Shown one piece after another: positions 45,488-53,725 of a DNA stretch of 64,000 nucleotides. The DNA comes from JB111 sp049856175 (GTDB lineage: Bacteria > Actinomycetota > Actinomycetes > Actinomycetales > Actinomycetaceae). Under the pieces are notes generated by a model. That model made no database searches. It had not been told where the DNA came from and worked only from the letters and a program-made list of their open reading frames with translations. The stretch is taken from the NCBI RefSeq assembly GCF_049856175.1, contig NZ_JBNDNA010000014.1:12486-76485 (forward strand), in the 5' to 3' direction. The position numbers and the translations under genes are program-made. Within the stretch, counting starts at the first letter, position 1. Every line of letters starts with the position of its first letter.

Positions 45488-45573
45488 GATGGTCCTCTCG
45501 GTGGTGGTGTCGGCCGCGGCGGCTCTGCCGCGGTGGACGGGTGCGTCGGAGGTCGGATCTGCGGGCCGCGGCG

Positions 45574-45999
45574 TCAGCCGCGGTCCGTGAGGCGTGCGAG
45601 GAGATCGACCAGGGTGTCGCGCTCCGTCGAGGTCAGCGGGGCGAGGGCGCCGTCGACAGCGCGCTCGCTGGCCTCCCGCGCGACCACGGCGGAGGCCCGT
45701 CCGTGGTCGGTGGGGGTGATGAGGCGGACGCGCCGGTCGGCAGGGTCGGGCAGCCGTTCCACCATGCCCGCGGCGACGAGCGTGTCGACGAGGGCGACGA
45801 TGCGGCTCGGGTCGAGGTCGAGCATCTCGGCGAGCTCCCGCTGGGAGCGGGGGCTGTCGAGGAGGTGTTCCAGGACGGTGTAGCTGCGGGGCGTCATGCC
45901 CAGCGGCCGCAGCGCCTCGGACGCTGCTCGGAAGGTGCGCGCGGACGAGAGGGCCAGCAGGAGACCGACCCCGCCCCGGACCTGGCGTCCGACCTCCAT
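45574..45999 (-). CDS. MarR-family transcriptional regulator of the catabolic divergon
   Basis: A 141-residue winged-HTH regulator: 'LRPLGMTPRSYTVLEHLLDSPRSQRELAEMLDLDPSRIVALVDTLVAAGMVERLPDPADRRVRLI' contains the recognition helix and the 'DPADRR' wing. MarR proteins usually repress until an aromatic acid or acyl-CoA binds. It is the first gene of the minus-strand unit with the lipoprotein (86-base gap) and diverges from the SDR operon, with dyads between (46101-46121). An acyl-CoA or substrate of the pathway is the likely inducer. Confidence 0.9.
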   Translation of the reverse strand: MEVGRQVRGGVGLLLALSSARTFRAASEALRPLGMTPRSYTVLEHLLDSPRSQRELAEMLDLDPSRIVALVDTLVAAGMVERLPDPADRRVRLITPTDHGRASAVVAREASERAVDGALAPLTSTERDTLVDLLARLTDRG

Positions 46000-46075
46000 G
46001 TCTGCCTCCTCGTGATGAGCCCCGGGGGACTCGTGACGGTGCTGCGCCGGACGCCGTCGTCGGCGCCGGGGTGCG

Positions 46076-46138
46076 AACGTAGCGAAGAATAGGTGATGGC
46101 GTCAATGGTTGACACCTTCAACGGTTTGGCGGGACGAT
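46076..46138. promoter_or_regulatory. Divergent promoters sharing overlapping MarR-type dyads
   Basis: Minus strand: TTGACG (46100-46105) and TACGTT (46076-46081) are spaced 18 bp. Plus strand: TTGACA (46109-46114) and GACGAT (46133-46138), also 18 bp. Two overlapping dyads, GTCAA-TGG-TTGAC (46101-46113) and GTTGA-CACCT-TCAAC (46108-46122), cover both -35 boxes, so one repressor could shut both units. Promoter assignments are by eye. Confidence 0.6.
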
Positions 46139-46226
46139 GGTGGCGAGCGTGCGCACGGAGGCGCCGCGCGGGTACCGGCGCCGATCGGTTCGGTCGCCGC
46201 CCGACCACCGACGTCAGGAGCGCAGC

Positions 46227-47153
46227 ATGAGCCTCACCGGCAAGGTCGCCATCGTCACCGGCAGCGGGCGGGGCCTGGGCCTCGCGTACGCCCAGGAGCT
46301 CGCCCGCCTCGGCGCCGCGGTCGTCGTCAACGACGTCGACGAGCAGGTCGCCGACGACGCCGCCCGGTCGATCACCGACGCCGGGGGGCGTGCCGTCGCC
46401 GTCGTCGCCCCGGTCGGCCCGAGCGAGACGGCCGACCGGCTCGTCTCCGCCGCGGTCGAGACGTTCGGCCGCCTCGACGTCCTCGTGACCAACGCCGGGG
46501 TCCTGCGCGACGCGGTGCTGTGGAAGATGACCGACGAGGACTTCGACACCGTCATCGACGTCCACCTGCGCGGCACCTTCACGTGCGTGCGGGCCGCCGC
46601 CACCCACATGCGGTCCGCCGGTGAGGGCGGCCGGATCATCGCGATCGGCTCGCCCACCGGCCAGCGCGGCAACTTCGGCCAGACGAACTACGCGGCGGCC
46701 AAGGCCGGCATCGTCGGCATGGTCCGCACGTGGGCGATGGAGCTGAAGCGGGCGGAGATCACCGTCAACGCCGTCGTGCCCGTCGCCGCGACCGCGATGA
46801 CCGAGACCGTGCCCTTCTTCAAGGAGTTCGTCGATGCCGCGCAGGCCGGCGAGCCCATGCCGCCCTTCGCCCGCCAGGTCCTCGGCTTCGGCACGGCCGC
46901 GGACGTCGCCGGTGTCGTCGCCTACCTCGCCTCCGACGCCGCGGCCGGCGTGACCGGGCAGGCCGTCGGCGTCGGCGGCGACCGGCTCGCACTGTGGACG
47001 CACCCGACCGAGTCGGTCGTCGCCCTCACCGAGGGCGGCTGGAGCTACGAGCACCTCGCCGAGACCGCCGAGGCCCTGCTCGGACAGTCCTGGCAGAGCG
47101 TGGGCCAGGAGATGCCCCAGCCTCCCTCCCGACCGGATGCGGAGCAGCGGTGA
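46227..47153 (+). CDS. SDR dehydrogenase, (R)-3-hydroxyacyl-CoA/3-oxoacyl type
   Basis: A 308-residue SDR. 'GKVAIVTGSGRGLGLAYAQELARLGAAVVVND' is the cofactor loop, 'TNAGVLRDAVLWKMTDEDFDTVIDVHLRGTF' the family's stability motif, and the active site has Ser in 'IAIGSPTGQRGNFGQTNYAAAKAG' with Tyr-x3-Lys. This pattern matches the dehydrogenase domain of peroxisomal-type multifunctional beta-oxidation enzymes that act with MaoC hydratases. It is the first gene of the catabolic operon; AGGAG lies six bases before ATG. The C-terminus extends ~40 residues beyond the fold. Confidence 0.88.
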   Translation: MSLTGKVAIVTGSGRGLGLAYAQELARLGAAVVVNDVDEQVADDAARSITDAGGRAVAVVAPVGPSETADRLVSAAVETFGRLDVLVTNAGVLRDAVLWKMTDEDFDTVIDVHLRGTFTCVRAAATHMRSAGEGGRIIAIGSPTGQRGNFGQTNYAAAKAGIVGMVRTWAMELKRAEITVNAVVPVAATAMTETVPFFKEFVDAAQAGEPMPPFARQVLGFGTAADVAGVVAYLASDAAAGVTGQAVGVGGDRLALWTHPTESVVALTEGGWSYEHLAETAEALLGQSWQSVGQEMPQPPSRPDAEQR

Positions 47154-48046
47154 GCACCCGCTACGAGTCGGCGCTCGACGTCGCCGCGCTCGACGCCATC
47201 GACGTCCACGTGCACGTCGAGAAGGACCACGCCGAGCACAAGTCGCTGCCCGAGGAGGTCCTCGACGCCGCCACCCGGTACTTCCGCGCCCCGACCGAGC
47301 GGGAGCTCGTCGAGGAGACGGCCGCGGCCTACCGCGGGCGGAACATGGCCGCGGTCGTCTTCACCGTCGACGCGAGCACGAACCTCGGGCACCCGCCCAA
47401 CTCGGTCGACGACCTCGTGGCCGGCGCCGCGGACAACGCCGACGTGCTCCTCCCGTTCGGCTCGGTCGACCCGCTCCAGGACGGCGCGCTCGACGAGGCC
47501 CGCCGCCAGATCGAGGACCTCGGCGTCCGGGGCTTCAAGTTCCACCCCACCCTCCAGGGTTTCGACCCGTCCGACGAGCGGTACTTCCCGATCTACCACG
47601 CGATCGACGAGGCCGGCCTGGTCGCCCTGTTCCACACGGGCCAGACCGGGATCGGCGCGCGCATGCCCGGCGGCCACGGGCTGCGGCTCGGTCTGTCGAA
47701 TCCCATCCTGCTCGACGACGTCGCCGCCGCCTTCCCGGACCTCACCGTGATCATGGCCCACCCCTCGGTGCCGTGGCAGGACGAGGCGATCTCCGTGGCC
47801 ACGCACAAGGGGAACGCCTACATCGACCTCTCGGGCTGGTCGCCGACGTACTTCCCGCCGCAGCTCGTCCACCAGGCCGGGCGCATGCTCCAGGACAAGG
47901 TGCTGTTCGGCTCGGACCACCCGCTGCTCTCCCCGGAGCGCTGGATGCGCGACGCCGCCGGGCTCGGCTGGTCCGACGAGGTCATGGCCAAGGTCGTCAA
48001 GGACAACGCCGTGCGTGTGCTTGGGCTGGGTGGCGAGGATGCGTGA
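47150..48046 (+). CDS. Amidohydrolase family 2 (metal-dependent hydrolase/decarboxylase)
   Basis: A 298-residue TIM-barrel enzyme. The strand-1 metal ligands are His20/His22 in 'IDVHVHVE', followed by His in 'LFHTGQTGIG', His in 'IMAHPSVPW' and Asp in 'LFGSDHPLL'. These are the amidohydrolase-2 ligands of decarboxylases and lactone or C-C hydrolases such as 4-oxalomesaconate hydratase or ACMSD relatives. Start GTG overlaps the SDR stop (GTGA). In this operon it could decarboxylate or ring-open an intermediate; the actual reaction is unknown. Confidence 0.85.
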   Translation: MSTRYESALDVAALDAIDVHVHVEKDHAEHKSLPEEVLDAATRYFRAPTERELVEETAAAYRGRNMAAVVFTVDASTNLGHPPNSVDDLVAGAADNADVLLPFGSVDPLQDGALDEARRQIEDLGVRGFKFHPTLQGFDPSDERYFPIYHAIDEAGLVALFHTGQTGIGARMPGGHGLRLGLSNPILLDDVAAAFPDLTVIMAHPSVPWQDEAISVATHKGNAYIDLSGWSPTYFPPQLVHQAGRMLQDKVLFGSDHPLLSPERWMRDAAGLGWSDEVMAKVVKDNAVRVLGLGGEDA

Positions 48047-49580
48047 CCAGGGCATCGGGTCCTGGCCGCGCCGCCGCCTGAAGTCGACCGCCGACAAGGT
48101 CGCGGTGACCTTCGAGGGCCGGTCCTTCACGTACGCCGACGTCGAGGAGCGCTCGCGACGCCTCGCGGGCGCGCTGCGCGACGCCGGCGTCGAGCGCGGG
48201 GACCGCGTGGCCTACGTGGGCTTCAACCACCCCACCCTGCTCGAGACCTTCTTCGCCACCGCGCAGCTCGGGGCCGTCTGGGTCATCGTCAACGCCCGCC
48301 TCGCGGCCCCCGAGGTGGAGTTCATCCTCGGCGACTCGGGCGCGAAGGTCGTCGTGTTCGGTCGGGACCACCACGAGCACGCCCGCCGGCTCGCCCACCT
48401 CGGCCAGGTGGGGACCTGGCTGCAGGTCGACGCGGGGGAGGAGGTGCTCGACCTGGAGGGTGCCGACGCGCGCGGGTACGAGGCGACGCTCGCCGCGGCC
48501 GGGACCGACCTCATCGACGAGCCCGTCACCTGGGACGACCCCGCGATGATCATGTACACCTCGGGCACCACGGGCCGCCCCAAGGGGGCGACCCACACGC
48601 ACGGCTCGCTGAGCATGCAGTACTACAACTCGCTGGTCGACATGGACATCGCCTCGAGCGACGTCACGCTCTCGATGGCACCGCTGTTCCACGTGGCCGG
48701 GCTCAACATGCTGACGATGCCGACCTTCCTCAAGGGCGGCACGATCGTCGTGCAGGCCGGCTTCGACGCCGCGGCCGTGCTGTCCACGATCGAGTCCGAG
48801 CGGGTGACGTCGATGTTCGCCGTCCCCGCGATGATGGACACTCTCGCCGCGCGCCCGGAGTTCGCGGGCACCGACCTGTCCTCGCTGACCACCGTCGTCT
48901 GCGGCGGGTCGCCGCTGCCGGACCGGATGCTGCGCACCTGGGGCGAGCGCGGGGTGCAGGTGCAGCAGGGCTTCGGCATGACGGAGACCGCTCCGGGCAT
49001 CTACCTGCTGCGCGCCGAGGACGCACTCGCGCGCTCCGGCTCCGCCGGTACGGAGCACTTCTGGACCGAGGCGCGGATCGTCGACCCCACCGGGAGAGAC
49101 GTCGGCGTGGGCGAGGTCGGCGAGGTGATCGCGCAGGGGCCCAACGTCATGCGCGGCTACTGGAACCGGCCGGACGCCACCGAGGAGGTGCTGAAGGACG
49201 GCTGGTACCACACCGGCGACCTCGGCTCGTTCGACCCCGACCGGTTCCTCACCGTGCGCGACCGGCTCAAGGACATGTACATCTCCGGTGGGGAGAACAT
49301 CTACCCGGCCGAGGTGGAGAACGCGCTGCTCGACCTCCCCGGCGTCGCCGACGCCGCCGTCATCGGCGTCCCGGACGAGCGCTGGGGCGAGGTCGGCCAC
49401 GCCTACGTCGTCGCCGGGGAGGGCGAGGGCGGGCTCGACCCGGACCTGGTCACACGCGAGCTGGGCGAACGGCTCGCCCGCTACAAGGTGCCCAAGGAGA
49501 TCGTCGTCGTCGACGAGCTGCCCCGCACCGCCACCGGCAAGCTGCAGAAGCACATCATCCGCAACAGATTCGAGGACTAG
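48039..49580 (+). CDS. Acyl-CoA ligase (AMP-forming)
   Basis: A 513-residue adenylate-forming enzyme. The P-loop-like 'MIMYTSGTTGRPKGATHTH', the 'GFGMTETAPGIYLLR' aromatic/Thr motif, 'DGWYHTGDLGSFDPD' and the C-terminal 'PRTATGKLQKH' with catalytic Lys are all present. It activates a carboxylic acid to its CoA thioester. It overlaps the amidohydrolase gene by 8 bases. Resembles long-chain or aromatic acid CoA ligases; the pocket cannot be read reliably. Confidence 0.94.
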   Translation: MRDQGIGSWPRRRLKSTADKVAVTFEGRSFTYADVEERSRRLAGALRDAGVERGDRVAYVGFNHPTLLETFFATAQLGAVWVIVNARLAAPEVEFILGDSGAKVVVFGRDHHEHARRLAHLGQVGTWLQVDAGEEVLDLEGADARGYEATLAAAGTDLIDEPVTWDDPAMIMYTSGTTGRPKGATHTHGSLSMQYYNSLVDMDIASSDVTLSMAPLFHVAGLNMLTMPTFLKGGTIVVQAGFDAAAVLSTIESERVTSMFAVPAMMDTLAARPEFAGTDLSSLTTVVCGGSPLPDRMLRTWGERGVQVQQGFGMTETAPGIYLLRAEDALARSGSAGTEHFWTEARIVDPTGRDVGVGEVGEVIAQGPNVMRGYWNRPDATEEVLKDGWYHTGDLGSFDPDRFLTVRDRLKDMYISGGENIYPAEVENALLDLPGVADAAVIGVPDERWGEVGHAYVVAGEGEGGLDPDLVTRELGERLARYKVPKEIVVVDELPRTATGKLQKHIIRNRFED

Positions 49581-50036
49581 ATGACCACCACCGTCTCCTT
49601 CGACGACGCCCTCTCGCTGGCCGGGACCGATCTGGGCGCCTCCGCCTGGCGCGAGGTCACCCAGGAGCAGGTGAACACGTTCGCCGACGCCACCGACGAC
49701 CACCAGTGGATCCACACCGACCCCGAGCGCGCCAAGGACGGCCCGTTCGGCGGCCCGGTCGCGCACGGCTACCTCACCCTGTCCCTGGTCATCCCGATGT
49801 GGGGCGAGCTGCTCGACGTCACCGGCGTGACCACCAAGGTCAACTACGGGCTGAACAAGGTGCGCTTCCCCGCGCCCGTGCTCGTGGGCTCGCGGATCCG
49901 CATGGCCGCCACCGTGGCCGGGGTCGAGGAGGTCGGCGGGGGCGGGCTCCAGATCACCGTCGACGGCGCGATCGAGATCGAGGGCGGCGCCAAGCCCGCC
50001 GTCGTCCTCCAGGGCCTGTACCGCTTCTACCGCTGA
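49581..50036 (+). CDS. MaoC-family (R)-specific enoyl-CoA hydratase
   Basis: A 151-residue hot-dog fold protein. The catalytic 'DATDDHQWIHTDPERAKDGPFGGPVAHGYLTLSL' holds the Asp-His pair of (R)-hydratases. It begins one base after the ligase stop (TAGATG). MaoC hydratases give (R)-3-hydroxyacyl-CoA, matching the SDR dehydrogenase at the start of the operon. Confidence 0.93.
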   Translation: MTTTVSFDDALSLAGTDLGASAWREVTQEQVNTFADATDDHQWIHTDPERAKDGPFGGPVAHGYLTLSLVIPMWGELLDVTGVTTKVNYGLNKVRFPAPVLVGSRIRMAATVAGVEEVGGGGLQITVDGAIEIEGGAKPAVVLQGLYRFYR

Positions 50037-50047
50037 CCTCCACCCCC

Positions 50048-50093
50048 GGCGAGTGAGCGGACTTCTGCTTCACGAGTGAGCGGACTTCCGTCG
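50048..50093 (+). repeat. Two copies of the 'CACGAGTGAG' repeat between MaoC and acyl-CoA dehydrogenase genes
   Basis: GGCGAGTGAGCGGACTTCTG (from 50048) and CACGAGTGAGCGGACTTCCG (from 50071) are 23 bases apart and share GCGGACTTC with the fourth unit of the 20.9 kb array. They lie inside the operon gap, 12 bases after the MaoC stop. Confidence 0.8.
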
Positions 50094-50165
50094 GGCGCCC
50101 GTCCGTCGGACACTGGACGACGTCCGCCGGCCGGCCCGGCGCCACCACCTGAGAGGACGGGGACG

Positions 50166-51344
50166 ATGGAGACTCTGTATCCGGACAGCGACCTGTACCG
50201 GTACGCCGACCTGCTCACTGGGCCCGAGCGCGCCGAGATCCTGCGGCTGCGCGCGATGCTCACGGAGCACCTGCCGGCCGAGGTGATCGACAACCACTGG
50301 GACCGCGCCGCCTTCCCGGCCGACGCCGTCGAGCCGATCGCGCGGGGCGGGTTCCTCGCCCCGGAGGCGTTCGGGGCTGAGCCGGAGCGGTGGATGTACC
50401 AGGGCTTCCGCTCGTTCGAGCTGGCTCGCCACGACGCGTCGCTCGCCACCTGGTTCAACGGTCAGGCCGCGCTGTTCCGCACGAACATCGAGGTGGGCGG
50501 CTCGCCCGAGCAGGTCGCGCGCTGGCAGCCCGACGTCCTGGACTTCACCGCACGCGGCGTGTTCGCCATGACCGAGCCGGACCACGGCTCCGACGTGGCG
50601 GGCGGGCTGGCGACCACCGCCCGACGCGACGGGGACGACTGGGTCATCGACGGCGCGAAGCGCTGGATCGGGTCCGCCGCGTTCGCCGACCACATCTGTG
50701 TGATCGCCCGGGAGCCCGACCGCGGACCGGTGCGTGCGTTCGTCGTGCCCAGGGCGGCGGACGGCGTCACGCTGACCACGATCGAGCGCAAGACGTCGCT
50801 GCGGATCGTCAACAACGCGGTGATCGAGCTCGACTCCGTGCGCGTGCCCGACGAGCTGCGCCTCGCACGGGTCGAGTCGTTCGCCGACGTGGGGGAGATG
50901 CTGCGGCGGATGCGCGCCTGCGTGGCCTGGCACGCCGCCGGCGTGCAGGCCGGGGCGTTCGAGGCGGCCCGCCGCTACGTCCTGGCCCGCGAGCAGTTCG
51001 GGCGCCCGATCGGCGGGTTCCAGCTCGTCCAGGAGAAGCTCGCGCGGATGCTCGGCAACCTCACGAGCACGCTCGGGATCGTCGTGCGCCTCTCGCAGCG
51101 CCAGGACGAGGGCGTCTTCGACGAGGTCGAGTCCTCGCTGGCCAAGCGTCAGACCTGCCTGCACATGCGGGAGACCGTGGCCCTGGCCCGCGAGGTCTGC
51201 GGCGGCAACGGCATCACGCTGGACTCCGGCGTCGCACGCTTCCACGCCGACGCCGAGGGGATCTACACCTACGAGGGCACCGACGACATCAACGCCCTCG
51301 TCGTGGGCCGGGCGATCACGGGCCTGTCGGCCTTCACCCGCTGA
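50166..51344 (+). CDS. Acyl-CoA dehydrogenase (glutaryl-CoA dehydrogenase-like)
   Basis: A 392-residue flavoprotein. 'FAMTEPDHGSDVAGGLATTARRDGDDWVIDGAKRWIGSAAFADH' contains the FAD/substrate region, and Glu370 in 'YTYEGTDDINALVVGRAITG' is at the catalytic-base position. 'YVLAREQFGRPIGGFQLVQEKLARML' is the C-terminal helix motif. It resembles glutaryl-CoA dehydrogenase-type enzymes but the Arg that binds the distal carboxylate cannot be confirmed. It oxidises an acyl-CoA to the enoyl-CoA used by the MaoC hydratase. ATG 50166 follows GAGAGGACGGGG. Confidence 0.92.
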   Translation: METLYPDSDLYRYADLLTGPERAEILRLRAMLTEHLPAEVIDNHWDRAAFPADAVEPIARGGFLAPEAFGAEPERWMYQGFRSFELARHDASLATWFNGQAALFRTNIEVGGSPEQVARWQPDVLDFTARGVFAMTEPDHGSDVAGGLATTARRDGDDWVIDGAKRWIGSAAFADHICVIAREPDRGPVRAFVVPRAADGVTLTTIERKTSLRIVNNAVIELDSVRVPDELRLARVESFADVGEMLRRMRACVAWHAAGVQAGAFEAARRYVLAREQFGRPIGGFQLVQEKLARMLGNLTSTLGIVVRLSQRQDEGVFDEVESSLAKRQTCLHMRETVALAREVCGGNGITLDSGVARFHADAEGIYTYEGTDDINALVVGRAITGLSAFTR

Positions 51345-51419
51345 CCGGTGAACGGACCTCCACTCGACGAGTGAGGGGATCTTTGTCTCGACGTCGAGAC
51401 AAAAATCCCCTCACTCGTG
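51345..51419. repeat. 52-bp near-perfect palindrome of the 'CACGAGTGAG' family between convergent genes
   Basis: ACGAGTGAGGGGATCTTTGT (from 51367) and its complement ending at 51418 form two 26-base arms with one mismatch and no spacer (centre 51392/51393). A degenerate unit, CCGGTGAACGGACCTCCACT, precedes it at 51345. It sits directly after the acyl-CoA dehydrogenase stop and 60 bases before the desaturase stop, so it could terminate both transcripts. Confidence 0.85.
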
Positions 51420-51481
51420 CGGGTGTGGCTCGCTTCCTGGTGTGGCTCGCTTCCTGGTGTGGCTGGCCCATCGACCGCAGG

Positions 51482-52588
51482 TCAGGCCGTGCGCATCTGA
51501 CCGGCGAGCGGGCAGGCCCAGATGTCCGCGCCCCCGCGGCCGACCTTGTGGATGTGCGCGGTCACCGCCTTGTAGGACTGGAACAGCGTGGTCTCCGTGT
51601 AGCGCACCCCGAGCTGACGGCAGTGCTCGCGGACCATGGGGGCGACCTTGCGCAGGTTCGGGCGCGCCATCGAGGGGAAGAGGTGGTGCTCGACCTGGAA
51701 GTTCAGCCCGCCCATGAACGTGTCGACCCACCGGCCGCCGGTGATGTTGCGGCTCATGAGGACCTGGCGCTGGAGGAAGTCGATCTTCATCCCCCTCGGC
51801 GCGATCGGCATGCCGACGTGGTTGGGTGCGAACGAGAGCCCGAGGTAGGCGCCGAACAGGCCCATCTGGATGGCGATGAACGCGGCGGCCTTGCCCGGCG
51901 GCAGGACGATGAACACCAGTGCGACGTAGGTGCCGAGCCGGAACGCGATGAACGAGGCCTCGACCCAGCGGTGCTCCAGCTTGTTGCGCGAGAAGAGTCG
52001 CGCGACGCCCTGGACGTGCAGGCTCAGCCCCTCGAAGGCGAGCAGGGGATAGAACGTGTACGCCTGGATCCTCGCGAACCACCGACCCGTGCGCGTCGTG
52101 CGCGTCTGCAGCGCCTCACCCGTCCAGATGACCGGTCCGGGGCCGATGTCCGGGTCCTTGCCGAGCTGGTTGGGCGCGGCGTGATGCTTGTTGTGCTTCT
52201 TGTTCCACCAGCCGTGGCCCATGCCGGTGACGAGATTGATCATCACGAGGCTCGCCCAGGTGTTCCACTTGCCGGACCTGAAGATCTGGCGGTGCGCGGC
52301 GTCGTGCCCCATGAAGGCGGTCTGGGTCATGAGCAGGCCGAGCGCCGCGGCGATGCCCATCTGCCACCACGAGTCGCCGATGAAGATGAACGCCACCACC
52401 AGGCCCGCGCCCAGCACCATGAGGATCGCGAACTTGGTCCAGTAGTAGCCGTAGGCCCGCTGCATGAGGCCGGCGTCCTTCACCGACCGCGTGAGCGTGG
52501 TGAACGAGCTGACGTACCGCTCGCCGGCGCCGCGAGCAGGGCGGTCGGGGCGGGTGTGGGGGGAGGGGGCGAGGTCGGTCACCGTCAC
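51482..52588 (-). CDS. Acyl-lipid/linoleoyl-CoA-type fatty acid desaturase
   Basis: A 368-residue membrane desaturase with the three His boxes in order: 'GHDAAH' (~residue 95), 'HNKHHA' (~132) and 'QVEHHLFP' (~297), which bind the di-iron centre. 'AYGYYWTKFAILMVLGAGLVV' opens the first membrane pair. It introduces a double bond into an acyl chain, as do mycobacterial DesA3-like enzymes, and needs an electron donor encoded elsewhere. GTG 52588 is the best start; a longer frame upstream runs through the intergenic region and the next gene's antisense. Spacer 52589-52752 holds its promoter, not located exactly. Confidence 0.9.
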   Translation of the reverse strand: MTVTDLAPSPHTRPDRPARGAGERYVSSFTTLTRSVKDAGLMQRAYGYYWTKFAILMVLGAGLVVAFIFIGDSWWQMGIAAALGLLMTQTAFMGHDAAHRQIFRSGKWNTWASLVMINLVTGMGHGWWNKKHNKHHAAPNQLGKDPDIGPGPVIWTGEALQTRTTRTGRWFARIQAYTFYPLLAFEGLSLHVQGVARLFSRNKLEHRWVEASFIAFRLGTYVALVFIVLPPGKAAAFIAIQMGLFGAYLGLSFAPNHVGMPIAPRGMKIDFLQRQVLMSRNITGGRWVDTFMGGLNFQVEHHLFPSMARPNLRKVAPMVREHCRQLGVRYTETTLFQSYKAVTAHIHKVGRGGADIWACPLAGQMRTA

Positions 52589-52752
52589 GGTGGGCCTACT
52601 TCCGGGTGGCTCCGAACGAAGCAGGTCGCCCCGAACTGCCTCCGACGGTACTGGGTCGGGGCCCCGTGCGTGCATCGGTCCACCTGGTCGTCGCTCACGG
52701 TCCGGCCCCGACGACGAACCGCACGCTCGACGACGAACCGCACGTTCGACGA

Positions 52753-53712
52753 TCAGCCGATCGCCACCTGGCCGGGCTCGAGGGTCGCGGCGGCGTCGAC
52801 GACCGCCTGCTCGACCGCGGACAGCTCCGAGCCGACGTCGCCCACCGCCCCCCAGCCGGCGTCGTCGCCCCCGGACCGCAGCCACACCCGTCCGTCGGTC
52901 GCGACCGCCACCGCGCCCGTCTCCGTCGCGGTCGCCACGCCCCAGTGGGCGACGCCCCAGCCGGCCGCCGTCCCGCCGTCTTCGGCAGAGGCACCGTCGG
53001 GCAGCCCGCCCGCGTCCACGACGACGACGCCGGCGTCCCGCTCCTCGGCCGTCAGCCCGAGGTCCCGGCTCGCGAGGTCGGTGACGTAGGTGGTGGCGAG
53101 GGACGCGCTCGCGTCCTCGGCGCCGTCCGGCATCGACAGCCGGCAGGTGAGCCCGCCCTCGACCTGGCCCACGAGGTTCGCGGCGAAGGCGCGCGCCATC
53201 GTCTCGTGCTGGGCGTACGCCTCGGGGTAGCCGGAGCGCTGGACGGCCTGTGCGGCGTCGTTGACCGACATGTCCGCCCAGCCGTCGATCGTCACGAGCT
53301 CGTCGTAGAATCGGCCCGTGGAGTAGACGGGGTCCATGATCTGCTCGACCTCGCCCCAGCCCTGGGAGGGGCGCTGCTGGAAGAGCCCCACCGAGTCGCG
53401 GTCGCCGTAGTCGATGTTGCGCAGCTTCGACTCCTGCATGGCGGTGGAGATGGCGACCGTCGTGGCGCGGATCGGCAGGTCGCGCTGCTGGGCCAGCCCG
53501 ACCATGAGAGCGGCGTTCGCGGCCTGGTCGCCGTCGAGGGTGGCGCCGAGGTCGCCGCCCGCCTCGGCGCGGCACGTCCCGGACTCGGGCGAGCGCACCA
53601 CGTGGGTGAGGATGGCGACGACGCCGCCGACCGCGACCGCGAGCACGACCGCGACGACGGCGAGGCCGCCGAGGCAGGACAGGCCGGAGCGCGGACGCGA
53701 CCCGCCGTTCAC
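52753..53712 (-). CDS. Membrane-anchored lysozyme-like conserved protein
   Basis: A 319-residue protein with an N-terminal anchor helix (residues ~15-38) and an extracytoplasmic domain. The stretch 'VAISTAMQESKLRNIDYGDRDSVGLFQQRPSQGWGEVEQIMDPVYSTGRFYDEL' has the lytic transglycosylase layout (catalytic Glu in MQESKL, then GLFQQRPSQGWG and the Tyr-bearing region). Actinobacterial homologues are common and usually unnamed. A peptidoglycan-active role is an inference. Start GTG 53712 lies 13 bases after the dapD stop, so it may be co-transcribed with dapD. Confidence 0.75.
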   Translation of the reverse strand: MNGGSRPRSGLSCLGGLAVVAVVLAVAVGGVVAILTHVVRSPESGTCRAEAGGDLGATLDGDQAANAALMVGLAQQRDLPIRATTVAISTAMQESKLRNIDYGDRDSVGLFQQRPSQGWGEVEQIMDPVYSTGRFYDELVTIDGWADMSVNDAAQAVQRSGYPEAYAQHETMARAFAANLVGQVEGGLTCRLSMPDGAEDASASLATTYVTDLASRDLGLTAEERDAGVVVVDAGGLPDGASAEDGGTAAGWGVAHWGVATATETGAVAVATDGRVWLRSGGDDAGWGAVGDVGSELSAVEQAVVDAAATLEPGQVAIG

Positions 53713-53725
53713 GCGCGGGGTGGGG

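Noticed and set aside
51482..53575. Desaturase frame open to 697 codons
   Set aside because: The upstream 330 codons overlap the lysozyme-like gene antisense-wise and are low-complexity; family length and GTG 52588 give 368 residues.
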